Positions 32,370 through 46,300 of a stretch of 64,000 nucleotides of DNA are shown piece after piece. Source of the stretch: Scolanthus callimorphus (taxonomy: Eukaryota; Cnidaria; Anthozoa; Actiniaria; Edwardsiidae); assembly GCA_033964015.1 (NCBI GenBank), contig CM066923.1, forward strand, positions 21,129,739-21,193,738, in the 5' to 3' direction. The notes beneath the pieces are model-generated. The model ran no database searches, was not told the DNA's origin, and was given only the letters and a program-made list of their open reading frames with translations. How positions within the stretch are numbered: position 1 is the first letter of the stretch; the number at the start of each line of letters is the position of its first letter. The position numbers and the translations under genes were made by a program.

Positions 32370-33420
32370 TTATGTTATTAAATTTTACATTCTGACAGTC
32401 CATAGTTGTTAATATAATGTTTTTATTTCTGTTTGGGATAAGCTTGGTAAAATTTATGAATTCTGATAAAAAAATACAGACTGATACTTATTAAGTTATG
32501 TTATGAGTTTAGTTATACAGTATATTTTTCTTCGTGTGCTTAGATTATGTTACCATTGTAATATAAACAAGTTTAAGTTCCAGGCGGATTGATGTCAAAT
32601 GATTTTCACTTTCAGTTTTGGTGAAGTGATAACACCTTATTTACACCCTTTAGAATTGTTTGTATTTTTTGCATGAATTGAAACTACCACTTCTGAAGTT
32701 GATTAAGTTTGGCCTGCAAATAAGGTTCAAAACAAAGTTGACTCAACAGCATCAGTCATGCCTCCTGACACAAGCTTGACACTGTTTCAAACATAAAGCA
32801 GGGCACGAAATAGAAAAGAAATTAATGTAGCGTGCAATTTTTTCAAGCTCTTGCAAGCCATGCAAATTCTGGCCTGCCATAAGCTACTTTGCTCTGTCAT
32901 ATGTGAGAAAATATTCATGGAAGGTACTATGGGGAACGCGTCCCAAGACTAGTCAAGAAGATCTCGCCTGCGGGAAAAATTTACCACCATATTATTTATT
33001 TGGCAGATCATCGTTATTTTTGCCTGTCAATCCTACATTTTGGTCTGACATTTTTGGCAGTTGTCAGGCTGCTATTTCGAGCCCTGTGGAGCTCTTTGCT
33101 GTGCTGAACTGAATGCATAGATTAGGGATACATTATATTTTATGGAGTTTTTCTTATTGGGATAGACATCTGAATTAAAGCAAATCCTATTAAATATTAA
33201 AGTCATTGACAATAAGCAATAACATTCTACACAACGTTGGTGCAACATATGTGGTAGAAATTACCTGGTAAAAAATAATAACTTAATAAGGCTAGTGAAA
33301 CTAACTTGAAAACCCAAGGGTTAATTTAGTTTCCCTGCTCAAACATTTGAAAAAAAACGTTTCTCTTTCTTGTAAACTGACATTACTTTTGCTATACACT
33401 GATGTAAATAGATATATTAT
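32370..33420. other. Unassigned AT-rich stretch upstream of the USP9X gene
   Basis: No feature recognised. Confidence 0.4.
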
Positions 33421-33462
33421 TAAAAGCTCAATAAAGATTATTATTATTATTATTATTATAAT
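33420..33462 (+). repeat. (ATT)n tail, probably a retroelement 3' end
   Basis: AATAAAG followed by about seven TTA units, as at the ends of the LINE scraps at 36193 and 55083. Confidence 0.45.
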
Positions 33463-33994
33463 GAATTGGACCTTTCGTTGCTCCATATTCATATTGTATT
33501 CTTCATAATAATGGATTTGGAGCATAATGACAAAGTCACATATACTCTATGCTAGGGCCTGCTGAAAATGTCTTGTATCATTTAGAATTCTTTTCCCCCT
33601 AAATCCCACATAACAATGTCGTCAAATCCCAGATCCTGTGAATACCCTTCCAGAGCCTGTTGTATGGCAACAAGGGTGAATTCACAATGGATGCTAAATT
33701 TTGTCAACACTTTTTGTCCAAGATTGTACCTGCAATTAGCATACTTGGTAAGAATTTCCATTGATTAAGAGACTGTCATGGAAGAAGGGCTGCTAGTAAT
33801 CTAGTGTCACTCATCAAAAAGACAGAATGTCTTACTAAACTTTGCTATACTCAGAAATGTTATTTGTCTTATTTTGTAGGGAAAAAAGCAAGAATACATC
33901 ACTTTGTACAGCGATTTTGTTTCATCAAAAGTACTCTGACTTTATGTGTTATTTATGTGTGGAAATATTACTGCCTCTATAATCTACTTTAACA

Positions 33995-34319
33995 ATGACT
34001 GTATCTGTAAGTGGAGGAACTGGGGACCAGACCCCTTCCAATCCTCCTGCCAACACACCACAGGGATCCCAATCTAACACATCTACTCCTGGAAATCCTG
34101 AATCCCAAACTGCTGAGCAACAAGGGGAGAACTCAGAAACATCAAATGGAGCTACTGAGCAGAATGAACTACTTTTGCCAAGTGGGGAAGCTGTGTTTCC
34201 TCTGGCAGAGCTTTCTAAACTGGATGAAATGATTAACAGAGCTAGATGGGTGGTTCCGGTGCTACCAAAAGGAGAGTTGGAGGTGTTATTGGAAGCATCT
34301 ATCAAGCTTTGTCGTGCAG
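33995..34319 (+). CDS. USP9X: USP9X exon 1 (codons 1-109)
   Basis: A low-complexity Ser/Thr/Pro/Gln-rich N-terminus, then [20 protein letters not shown]. Ends in phase 1 at donor GTAAG. Confidence 0.93.
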
Positions 34320-37300
34320 GTAAGATTGATATTTTCACATTCTTGGGCTTCTAGAATTACATGCTTGTGTGGAAACGCATAATTTGCCTTTTTCCACATA
34401 ATCTGTCAATTTCCACATAATGCAGCGCAATTCAGTCCTCTTTCATGACATAGATAGCTCAGATGCCAATTAAAAACTATTGATTTGGGGTTCTGTTTGA
34501 TCATTTTCAAAGAAAATTGACTATTTTCAGTTCAGTTTCAGAGCCTCAAATTAAAAAAAAAGTCCAGTCAAATTTTTTTGACAAGTTTCAAAATTCTAGT
34601 CACATTTTCTAAAATGTTAGTCGCAAAGATTGAACTTGCGCCAGCAAGTTAGACAAGAAGTGAGTCGTAAAACTTTGACTGACTGACAAAGTTTAGCCGC
34701 AAAAGAGAAAAACTTAGCCGCAAAAGCGACCCCAATGGGCGCAATTTGCAGTCCTGCTGACTGGAGGTCTATATGATTAACAAACCTGAGAATAGCCTAT
34801 GCATTGAAGTATTGCATGTTCATTTGCTATTCAGACCTGGACACCAAAAGTGAAGACTGTCAGCGCTTCTTCAGAGATGGCCTTACCACTTCCTTTCACA
34901 AGATTCTTAATGATGAGGCAGTCAATGGATGGAAATATGAAATTCATGTAAGTGGTTCTTGTCCCATCTATTATAATCATGCACTACATTGAATGGGAAC
35001 TTTAAAGAACCACCGGGACATCTACTGGTACATTGACTAAAGAAACCTTATATGAGTCTCACTCTGTGTATGATTTCCCAGACTTCGGGCAAATAGCCCA
35101 CCCATGTTCGAATTATGCTCCAATGCTCAAAAGCTTCAAATGAAGGCTCTCTCTCCTAGTTCCAATATACTTTAACAGTAATTTTAGAAGAGAGCCTGGA
35201 CTTGAGGTTATTGTTTGTAGGCATTGGAGCATAATTCGAATATGGCCTATTGTGTAAATAAAAAAAGAACATGTAAACAAGTATTCATGTCTTCTGTAAA
35301 TTGAGAAACAATGTGTGGTTCCAGAAAATATCCATCCCACCCCCATGGAAGGGATTGGAAATTCCAGAGGGGCGGGGGATCCATTTACCCGATTTTTTTT
35401 TCATTACAAATACTGTATTTTCCGTTGGAAATTCCAGAAGGGTGGGGGAAGGGGGTCACTTTTCAACACCCTTCCATGGGGGGGGGGGGGGGGTTGATGG
35501 ATATTGTCTGGAACCACACAATCACTTACTATCCTATTGCTTTTTGCCTAGTAAACAAAATAGAAATGATCTTTATTTCTGTGGGCAAAAAATACCAGCA
35601 TGTCCAACAATAGTTCTGCCCATCTTTCACCTTGATTTTAAATTCCATCTCTCATTCAATTCTAGAGATGTATTTTAAAGAACACAGAGAAGCTGATAGA
35701 GCTAGTTGTTACCAAGCTTTCACAAGACTGGTTTCCTCTACTTGAGTTGCTGGCTTTAGCTTTTAATCCTATGTCAAGGTAAGATTGTTTATTGTCATTC
35801 AGACAAAGAGCAGGGCTACAAAATTAGGACTACCGTAGCATCAAAATTTCATGTGCAATCCTTCAATCAACTTGATTTCATCAAATACAGTTGGTATTCT
35901 ACATGTTGAGTATCAAGCAATCTAATGCAATATAAGTACTAACAATACTAACTTATAATGTAGGTGCCAGACCTTTTGGGCTTATAGCCCAAATTTTTGA
36001 TGAAATTCTTATTGCGAATCATCGAAAAATCAGGTGACTGAAAAATAAATCAGACTTGCTTTTTCGACATGTTCCTGTGAGGTGCTGGATCTTTGTTTTG
36101 TCAGCCAATAGGAAAAACATAACAGTGTCTGTGGTCTTCTCTGGTCTTTCTTTGGTCACAATAGATGATTCCAGCTATTTAGCTGAATGTAATTACCGTG
36201 TATAAATAAAGTATTATTATTATTATTATTATATTATAGCACGCATGCTCTTCTTTATTCAGAAATGCCCAAGCCATGTCCCACAACTACCAGAATGCAG
36301 CACGCGCTTTTTTAACAGTTTGTTCGACAAATGTTCCACATCTACTGACATGCAGCGGGTGTGTGCGTTATAGCTGGATTCATGCATTACAATGCAAGCC
36401 ATACTTACCGTAAATGGCAAGAAAGAAGTCAGCCAATCAGAAACATTGCAATCAGATACATTGCAAACTAATAGTATAGATTATCGTTGCCTGACTTTTT
36501 ATTTGATGTATTTCAGATTTAACATCTATAATGGTGCACGGCCATCTGAGACATGTTCCCAGGGCACACCCACTGCCGATAGTCCAACAATATATGCCAA
36601 ACCCCCTGACATTAGATCACCAAAGGTGAGTGCAAACTTAAAACTTACCTTTTTAAATCGTGGATACGCGTTAGTGTATTCACAAGTTATTGTGGTGGGC
36701 CAGATGTCATTCACTCACTCGCTCACTCATAACTCAAGTGTTAGCTCATGACGTCATCTTAACTAAACAAATTAATATCTCGGGAACGATACATCGCTAG
36801 GTGACCAAACTTGGACAAAGTTATCTTAGTGACAAGGGGGGTCCAGCAACAAAGTCACATGACATGACGTCATAGATGACATCATCAAAACTAGAAAAAT
36901 TAATATCACGAGAACAAAACATCGCTTCATGACCAAACTTGCACAAAATAATCTTAGTGACAAGGGGGGTCCAGCAACAAAGTCACATGACACTACGTCA
37001 TCGATGACGTCATCAAAACTAGAAAAATTAATATCTCCAGAACAAAACATCGCTTGTTGACCAAACTTGCACAAAGTTATCTTAGTGACAAGGGGGGGCC
37101 ATCAACAAAGTCACATGACTTTACGTCATCGATGACGTCATCCAAACTAGAAAAAATTAATATCTCGAGAAGAAAACATTGCTTGTTGACCAAACTTGCA
37201 CAAAGTTATCTTAGTGACAAGGGCGGTCCAGAAACAAAGTCACATGACATTACGTCATCGATGACGTCATCAAAACTAGAAAAAATAATATATCGAGAAC

Positions 37301-40300
37301 AAAACATCGCTCTGTGACCAAACTTGCACCAAGTTATCTTAGTGACAAGGGGGGACCATCAACAAAGTCACATGACATTACGTCATCGATGGCATCATCA
37401 AAACTAGAAAAATAATATTTCGAGAAAGGAACATCACTAGGTTACCAAAGTTGGGTAAAATTATCTTCGTGACAATAGGGGTCCAGCACCAAGGTCACGT
37501 GGTATAACGTCATCGATGACGTCATCACAACTAGAAAATTGATATCTCTGAAAGGGAACAGGACCAAAAGTCCAAAACTTGGATAAACAGTATCCACGAT
37601 TTCACCAAGGCACTCGGTGCCTTTGATTCGGAATATTATATATACATAAAACTAATGAGTTGGAGTCCTGGCTACACAAATAACTTGTAGTTTTTATCTT
37701 TTATAAATTTTAGAATATTTGTATTTAATTAAATACATATATATATATTTTCTTTTTCCACATATGATGTACATTTAAAACATGTAAAGCATTGAAACTA
37801 TGGTGTAATGCTATATCTATTATTATTATTATTATTATTAGTGGAACCACGATTTTACAAAACCCCATGGGGGCAGCGAAATTGCATCATAAAATCGGGG
37901 TATTGTTGTAAACAAACTCTTGATATAAGGATTTTAAAGGTGAGGTATTGTTGCCAGGACCCAGAAAAGTCATCGTAAAACCGGGGTATCACTAAATCGA
38001 GGATTGTAAAATTGGGGTTCCACTGTAGGTACATGTGTTGTTCTCCAAAATGGAGGGAATTTATCCTGTCAGTCAGAACTGATTATGAGTATGATCTGAG
38101 TATGATTAATCAGGGCCCGTGGTTTGATGTGGGATTTTTTCTGAAATTATGCGCGATTTTTTTCTGAAGTTATGCGCTAAAAATACAGAATTATGCGCTA
38201 AAAATACGAAATTATGCTGTAACGTAATTTGATGTTTTTAGCTGTTTTGTTTCATGGATATAGCTGCTAATTGACTTTAACAACTCTTGTTTGTTTCTAA
38301 AATGCTTTGCGATGAGTTCCAATAGCTTCGCTTTACTAACGTAATGCCACGCTACGTTTTCTTTCAGGTAGACATGTGTTAAAAAAAAGCGTTACCTTTT
38401 TCATACCACAATGATCGTAACAACGCACTCCTCCATGAACTGAACGGTCACGAGAGTTACATGTAGACTATCGGAGCTATCGTTACAATCTCTCGTGATC
38501 ACAAAAACATTGTCGCGCCCTTGTTTGCCGTCATTCTGCGTGTAATTCTCAAATTTAATCCCGATTGCGAGAGCGATCTACACTATCTCATCTCATTTTT
38601 ATTAATCCTTTGAGTCGTATCGTCGGAAGTAGTGTAAGACTATCGTCGGAAGTAGTGTAAGAGCTTTTATGAAACCGGAAATGTGGGAAACGCGTTACAC
38701 ATTTCTGTCGTAAAAATCCATGCAAAAGTGTAAAGTGATGTGATCAATGTGAACTGCATAAAGTCGACTGTGTTTATCGCATTAAGCGTCCTCTCTCGCT
38801 TGTTTTTATTTTGCTAAATATCCAAAGCGCAAGCATGTGTTTGAGTATATATTGCTCAGCTCGAAATATTAGTTATTTGGCCAATTTTTAACTAGGTACG
38901 TTTTATTTCTTGTCAACATCAGTTCCCAGCTCAACGTGATTAGCATAGAATGCCTTGTTGTTATTTTCATTTCTATCGAGTTGTTTTGACATTGGACAGA
39001 CGATTTTAGAAGAAATGTATCACTTTTTGTGGGAAAAAATGGAAAGAAAGTTTGAAATTTACCAAGTAATGATGCCTTTTTACTGATTTTCACAAAATTT
39101 TGGGAAATTATGCGCGATTATGCGGGATTTGGAGGATTATGCGCATTATTATACATTGTACTCACTATATCGATTCTGATTGGCTAAGAGCGCGCGCTTT
39201 ACTTTGGGAATCACGCACTTTAAGGGTCTCCAAGAATCAGCATGCTGATTCGCGCGCAATGCATCATGGGACTAGAGCGCTTTCCCTATTTTAACAAGGC
39301 GCTTGTGCAAAATAAATTGCTTGACAGAAATAAAAGTATTTCTACTGAATCAATGTATAATAAAACAATTATTGAATTCGGTTTTTGTGATCTTCAGAAT
39401 AAACAATATCTGGCCAAGTGGAATCAAGCTCGGCCTCACGGCCTCGCCTGATTCCACCTGTCTCGACATTGTTTATTCTGGAAATCACAAAAACCTCATC
39501 CAATAATTGCTTATTATGCGGAGAAAGCCGAATTATGCGTTTCCGCACCAGCGCATCAAACCACAGGCCCTGATTAATGAAGATAATGATATGCATGTTT
39601 TCCTGATTTTTTAAGAGTATGATATTATACACTTAATGACTGCTCCCGAGGGAAACATCAGTTTTGTTTCCCGAGAATCTCGATGTTTCCCGAGACGAAG
39701 TCGAGGGAAACATCGAGATTCGAGGGAAACAAAACTGGTGTTTCCCGAGGGAGTAGTCATTAAGTGTTTTGTTATATAGCAGAAAATATACTGCAATTAT
39801 TAAGTCAAAACAAATGTATTTCAAGAATGAAAAGTTGCGCGCGACTGCATCATGTAAGGGAAAACACTCATAAACAACACAATTTTCTTGCATTAGCAAA
39901 AACTTATCAAAATTAGCAAAGGTTTTTAAAAAGACTTGCGTGTTTACAATAAACTTTCTCTTTTTCCCGCTCTCAAACGCGACGCGCGAAAGCAATATTT
40001 GCCGACCAGTCAATAATTTTTCGAAATATTGACTGATCGGGGAATATTTGATTTGTACTTCACCACGTGACCTTGATTTAGCCAATAAGAGTGCGCGCTC
40101 GGTTGGAGTGAGCACTCGCTATATAACAACTGATATTATAAGGTGGCCCTATGGCTTATTCACTGGTGAATTTTGGTCAAATCGGCATGGGCCACCTTAA
40201 TGAAGATATTATGTATGTTTTACACATGCCCTTTGAAATGTTCTATGTGAATTTTTTGTCTCACTTATTAAAAGTCTTTGATAGTAACCAAGAGTCATAT

Positions 40301-43300
40301 TTTACAAAAAAATTCAAGTTCAATGCACTAGCTTGTTGGGAGACTTCATGCTTGTGATTTCCTTTCCTTATGAATTATTAATGAAATGAATTTGATAACC
40401 ACTTATGATATTATTAGAGTATTTTGTAAGAACCTTAGTAACAACATTCTCTCTTCATTCTAGGGCTGGCTAGTTGACCTTGTAAACAAGTTTGGTTCAC
40501 TAGATGGATTCAGTATTCTTAGAGATCGCATCTGTAGTAAAGAAAACCTAAGTGTGCCCTTACTGTCTGCATTACTCAAGTATGTATAATGATATTATTC
40601 TGATTGTAGTTAACCCAGTCATTGTCAATAACCACGTTTGGTGCTATTGGTATACTGAAGTTCAAGAGCTTTGGTTCCCATTTAACAACTTACCGGTACC
40701 TCCTTGAACATAGAGCTGATTATGCATGACACACAGCACAATAGACCGATTTCAATACTTAGATATGAGGCTCAGGGGAATGAAGAAGTGAAATAAATTA
40801 ATATCCATTTTTCAATGTTGATGCAATTTCTTTTGTTTCATTCCCTTGAGGCTTGGACTGAAGTAAGAATTTTATATTATTATTGAAATTGGTCTGTTAT
40901 TACAGCAGGGCTTAGAGGATCTCGTAAACACATTCTCTAAAGTGTTATGTATTGGCTTTATCATACTGTACTCCTGTATTGTGCTCTTTGGGTGGCCTGT
41001 GCTGTAGTTATTTCACACCTTGCACAAAATCTGCTTATCAAGGGTCAAAGCTGGAAGAAAAGTCCACTCCCTGCTTTACTTCCAAAGTTGGAAGTATGTA
41101 GATCGAGTCCACTTCTTTGAGAGATGTTATTTTTTTCTGTTTTTCATTTCATTTGCTGTCAATAGAGATGAGAGTGATGATGATTATGATAGTGACCACC
41201 ATTTATTAATTTGAATTCATTAATTTGAATTCATTAATTTGTTCATATACATATGTAGGATGGCTGTGGCAATGATAGCAGAAAAATGGCAATGAAGCTG
41301 TACACTTAATTATTTCCTTTTTTCTCCATTAGGCCTTTTGGTAGCTGTGCAGAAGTCCTAACTGCCCAGACAGTGGAGAAGTACTTTCTTCCTATCATAG
41401 TAAGTTATATCATTTGTGTGATGCTTCAGAAACAACTCTTAGTGGAATCCATCTTCATCTTATAAATGTCCATTTATCTACCATTTAGCAGTTTTCACGA
41501 TGTTGTGTACACAACATTAATGGGATGAGAACAATGCTTGCCTCTTTTGAATAACAAAAGCCATCTTTGCCAGAACAGGTCGGAACAGCTCAAAGGTATT
41601 GTTCTCACAACATCGTGAAAACGGCCAATACCTACCTATAGGGAAATGCATAATTAAATGAAATTATAAAAATAGTGCTATTATAATTTTTTTGAGATTT
41701 TGTCAACTGTATTATTTTATAGGATTTTGTACCAGGTTTCTTAGATGGTTTGTCAGATGATGAGCTCAAAAAGGAGGCTAAAAATGAAGCCAAGAATGAT
41801 GCACTGTCTTCCATTATTAAGGTAATTTTAATCTCTATAAAATTTGGGGTGCCAACCACCCTCTCTCGCTACCCTGCGTGCCTCCCTCCTCATAGCTAAC
41901 AATTCTTAATTTCATCAATATGAACTAATAAGTGTGTTTGTTTATACCAAAATAATATTATAATAGCAGTAATTTGTACCAAATTTACCGTTTCACATAA
42001 TTATGCACTTTTAGCTTAAATTAATTTGCTGTATTTGTTCACAGGCTCTCAAAAGTCTGGCAGCAAGAATTACATCAAAGGAAGAGCTTCCTAAGCAGCT
42101 AGAAACATTTCGATTGAAGATGATCTTGAGGTATTGCAACCAAATAGTGCTAACTGCTAAAAGTATGCTGGATTCAATAGAGCAGTATTGTACAATGCAG
42201 AGAAGCCTTAACTAAAATCCTTGATATTTCTTTTCCTGCAGGCTACTACAGATCTCTTCATTTAATGGCAAGATGAATGCTCTAAATGAGGTGTGTGTTT
42301 TGTAAAATCCAGGGATTCACAAGGCAGTAGGAACCCAACAAATTTTCCCTGTTGCAAAATAGAACGTTATGGCTCAAACCAGCCTGAAACCTTGTACTGC
42401 TTTCCTGGAATGAGACCATTTAAAAATCGTCATCCTCAAAATATTATATTACTACTTAATTTTTTCATCAAAGAGCAACATTCTTGTTTCCATTGGCAAC
42501 CATGTGGGCATGTCATTGGGCCATGAAATAGGAGCTTAAAGTTGTATGGTACTGTGTAAAGACCAACTGTTGCAACTTGTAAATTTCTAATCATTGGTCT
42601 TGAACACTCATCAACTTACTTATGAGTGTTTATTCGATTACTAATTCGATTACTCAGTAGCTTCAAATCTGATGCCAAGCCTGCAGTTAAGAAACTGCAA
42701 GTTCCATGAATATGTATGCAGATCATAAGATTGGCTGTCCACCCCTCACAGTGTTAGTGCAAGCTATACCTTAGGAGTGTACAATTATAGTATATAGTTT
42801 ACATAATATCTAAACGATTTGGTGTGTTCTCAAATATTGTCCTCCAAATTGTGGAGGAATTTTGTTCATTAGCATTGCCTTGTACAATGACTTACCAGTT
42901 TTATATATTCTGTAGATTAACAAGGTCATCAGTAGTGTATCATACTACACCCATCGGCACACAAGTGTGGAAGAGGAGGAATGGTTGACAGCAGAGAGAA
43001 TGGCTGTAAGTAGCTGTGATTTAACGTTTTCCACTGTACAGATACATATTGTCGTATTAACCCATATTGTTGATCAGATTATGGTCAGATAATAATGATT
43101 TGATAATGATCTATTTTTATAGGAGTGGATTCATTCCAATGACGTTCTTTCCATAGTTTTGAAGGACAATCTTCATCAACCACAGGTACAATTTAAAAAT
43201 AAGAAGGACCCTCATTGTCCAGCACATCCTACATTTAATATATAACTCAGAGGCTCTAATTTATAAACCAGCATGGTCTTGTACAAATGCCTTTCATATT

Positions 43301-46300
43301 CAATATTTTCTTTTCTTTCTGCCAAAAATGACTCGATAGAATATTGGTGATTAAACACATTATAGATACAGAGGAAAATACTTTCATATGCTAGCTTACA
43401 TTTGTAACAACTTTGTACTGTAGGCACAAAATGTACAGTAGAAACTAAAATATCAACTTCCACTTCCTTGGGTTGAGAGAACATAATGGTGTAGCACATA
43501 ATAGATACAGGGTATACACTGCCATGAAATTTCCTTTTTCCATTAACATTTTCGCTTTTCCTTATTAAATGTACTTTTTCTCTTTTGTAGTATGTTGAGA
43601 AACTTGAGAAGATAATTCGATTTGTTATAAAAGAGAAAGCATTGTCTTTGGAAGACCTAGACAGTATATGGGCGGCACAAATTGGTAAACATGATGCTAT
43701 TGTCAAGAACATTCACGATCTACTTGCCAAGCTGGCCTGGGATTTCTCTGCAGAACAACTTGACCACCTTTTCTCATGCTTCCAAGTGAGTATTCTTTTT
43801 TTGATATCACAATGGCGGTTCTATATTGTACTTTTATTTCTGAGTGATTGGGTTCTTAATAATTTTATAATACGTGATTAATTTGTGTCTGTAGGAAAGC
43901 TGGACCTGTGCTAGTAAGAAACAAAGAGAAAAGCTTCTCGAACTGATCAGAAGATTAGCAGAAGATGACAAAGAAGGTGTCATGGCTCACAAGGTAAGCT
44001 TCATATTTGCTAGTGTATGGAATATCGTTAGTACATGGCACGGAAATGTTAACAGCCTAACAGATGTTGACTACAGTATCTTCCAAATAACTTTAGAAGT
44101 AATCATAAATATGTAAAAACTTCTACTATCAAAATGTAATGTTCTCTTTGGCAATTCCACACATAAACTGATGAAGAAGTCTTGAAATTCATAATGCCCA
44201 TTTACCATGGTCCTTTTATTTGCAGGTGCTTGGATTACTGTGGAGCTTGGCCCACAGTGATGATGTCCCTACAGATATTATGGACCTGGCGCTGAGTGCC
44301 CATATCAAGATTCTGGACTACAGTTGCTCTCAGGTACAATAAATATAAATGTCCACTGATCAACATCAGTGCTAGGAAGATCAGTTTAGAAATGCTCTCA
44401 GACGTGTCCCACATAAACATGATAAAGTGCATACGTTTCACTTTGTTCCTTGCACACAGCACTATTCTCAATCAGCAGGTGATTGAAAAAGTGAAATGTA
44501 AAGTGACCATATTTAACGTGGATAACTCGTAACACTAATTAAAGTGACAAACCGGAGGTCCACAGCGCAAAGGTTTTTCCCCTTTCACTTATATCAGAGC
44601 TTCAGGTAAAAAGAACTCAAACCTATAAGCAAGCTACTTGGAACAGAGAAAAGTTGCAGATACGGTTCGTCAGACTGGAATTCAAACTCAGGACCGTACA
44701 CATGTACACCTGAGAAAAAGACTGATGATACTTTTACTGCTTTTCTACAATGGCTTAAATATCTTAATTATGTAATTGCAGGACCGCGACTCTCAGAAGA
44801 CTCAGTGGATTGATCGATGTGTAGAAGAGCTACGTAATGACAGCTGGGTCTTACCAGCTCTTAAACACATCAAGGAGATCTGTATGCTGTTCTATGAGGT
44901 ACATATAGAGGCCCACTCTTCCTTGTCTCCCGGTGCAATGGCCTGGCTCTATAAGGCACAACATACTGTAAAACAACCCTCATGATTGTAAGCTGTTTGG
45001 CAGCAATTTGCACCATCTCCTTGTCTAGCGGTTGTGTACTCTCGACCTCTTTAAGTTTCCTCACGAGGATGAAAAGGCCCTTTTTATTAGCATCAAGTGC
45101 AAAGAAACTGGGATGCTCTACCATCAACCGTATTGAAGACTTGTGTTCTGAAAAGCTCTAATTACTGTCTATTTTATTTCGACAGGCTCCACAAAACTAC
45201 TCCCACATGCAGAGGAACCCGCATGTTTTTTACCGACACGAGGTGATCAACCAACTGCAGTCAACCCATTCCTTGGTGACGCTAGTGGCGGATAATCTGG
45301 CAAAGTACATGGAGAAAGCGTCCAGTATCGCAGCAGGCAAGACTCATTTATGATGGCTGAGTTTCCACATCAGGCACACATTATATTGTCTATTTATGTT
45401 TCCTTTTCAGGGAAGAAAGATGTAGATATAAATGAATTTATCCCTGATGGCAGATACAACCACTCGCAGCAAGTCCAAGAACGGTTAACATTTTTAAGGT
45501 ACTCTGACATGTCCATAACCTTACGTTTACTGCAGGAGTTAATCTCAAGGTTCTTTGTGTTTTCAAATGATATTTTTTCCTTTTCTGAACTTTTTAGATT
45601 TCTTTTAAAAGATGGACAACTGTGGCTTTGTGAACCTCAAGCTAAATTGGTAATGCAAAGTAGTTTGTGCTGTTTAAGATACTTTAAAGGGACATGACCA
45701 CCTAGAAAACAGGAAAATAGTTATTATCTCAAAACACAAGCAAATGAACTGTTACTTTAATAGGGGATTCCGATAGACGATTGCTAAGATTTAAGCGAAT
45801 GAAGATCGGAAATTTGGTGTATTTGAAAAACGTCCAGCGTAGACCGTTTCCAAATGTAAGCTGTATTTTGCATTTCATATCATGCTGAAATCATTCTTTA
45901 CTACAGTGGACCCCGATTTTACGATCTTCGATTTAACGATACCCCCGATTTAACGTGTCGGGGTCCCGACGAAAAATACAGTAAAATGTATGAAACAGAA
46001 GCCCGATCTAACGATACTCGGTCGAACGATATTCCCAGTTTTACGATGGGACCCAAGCGTAAATTTGTTCACGCTACAACGATATAGATACGGTCTATGG
46101 TAAAAAAAGTAGAACAAAAAGTTGGCAATCATACAAAGCGTTATTTGTGAGTCTAGTCGTATTGCAGTAAATTGCTATAATAAAGTCAAATTACAAGTGA
46201 GGGCTCAAACCGCAAAACTGCTCGAGTCACGATGAGTGTTCAAGTCATGAAATACAGCCAAACTTCCTTGGTTTTCTATTTGCTGTATTTGCTCTGAACG

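Noticed and set aside
36826..37317. Repetitive open frames on both strands
   Set aside because: Translations of the 127 bp tandem array in USP9X intron 4.
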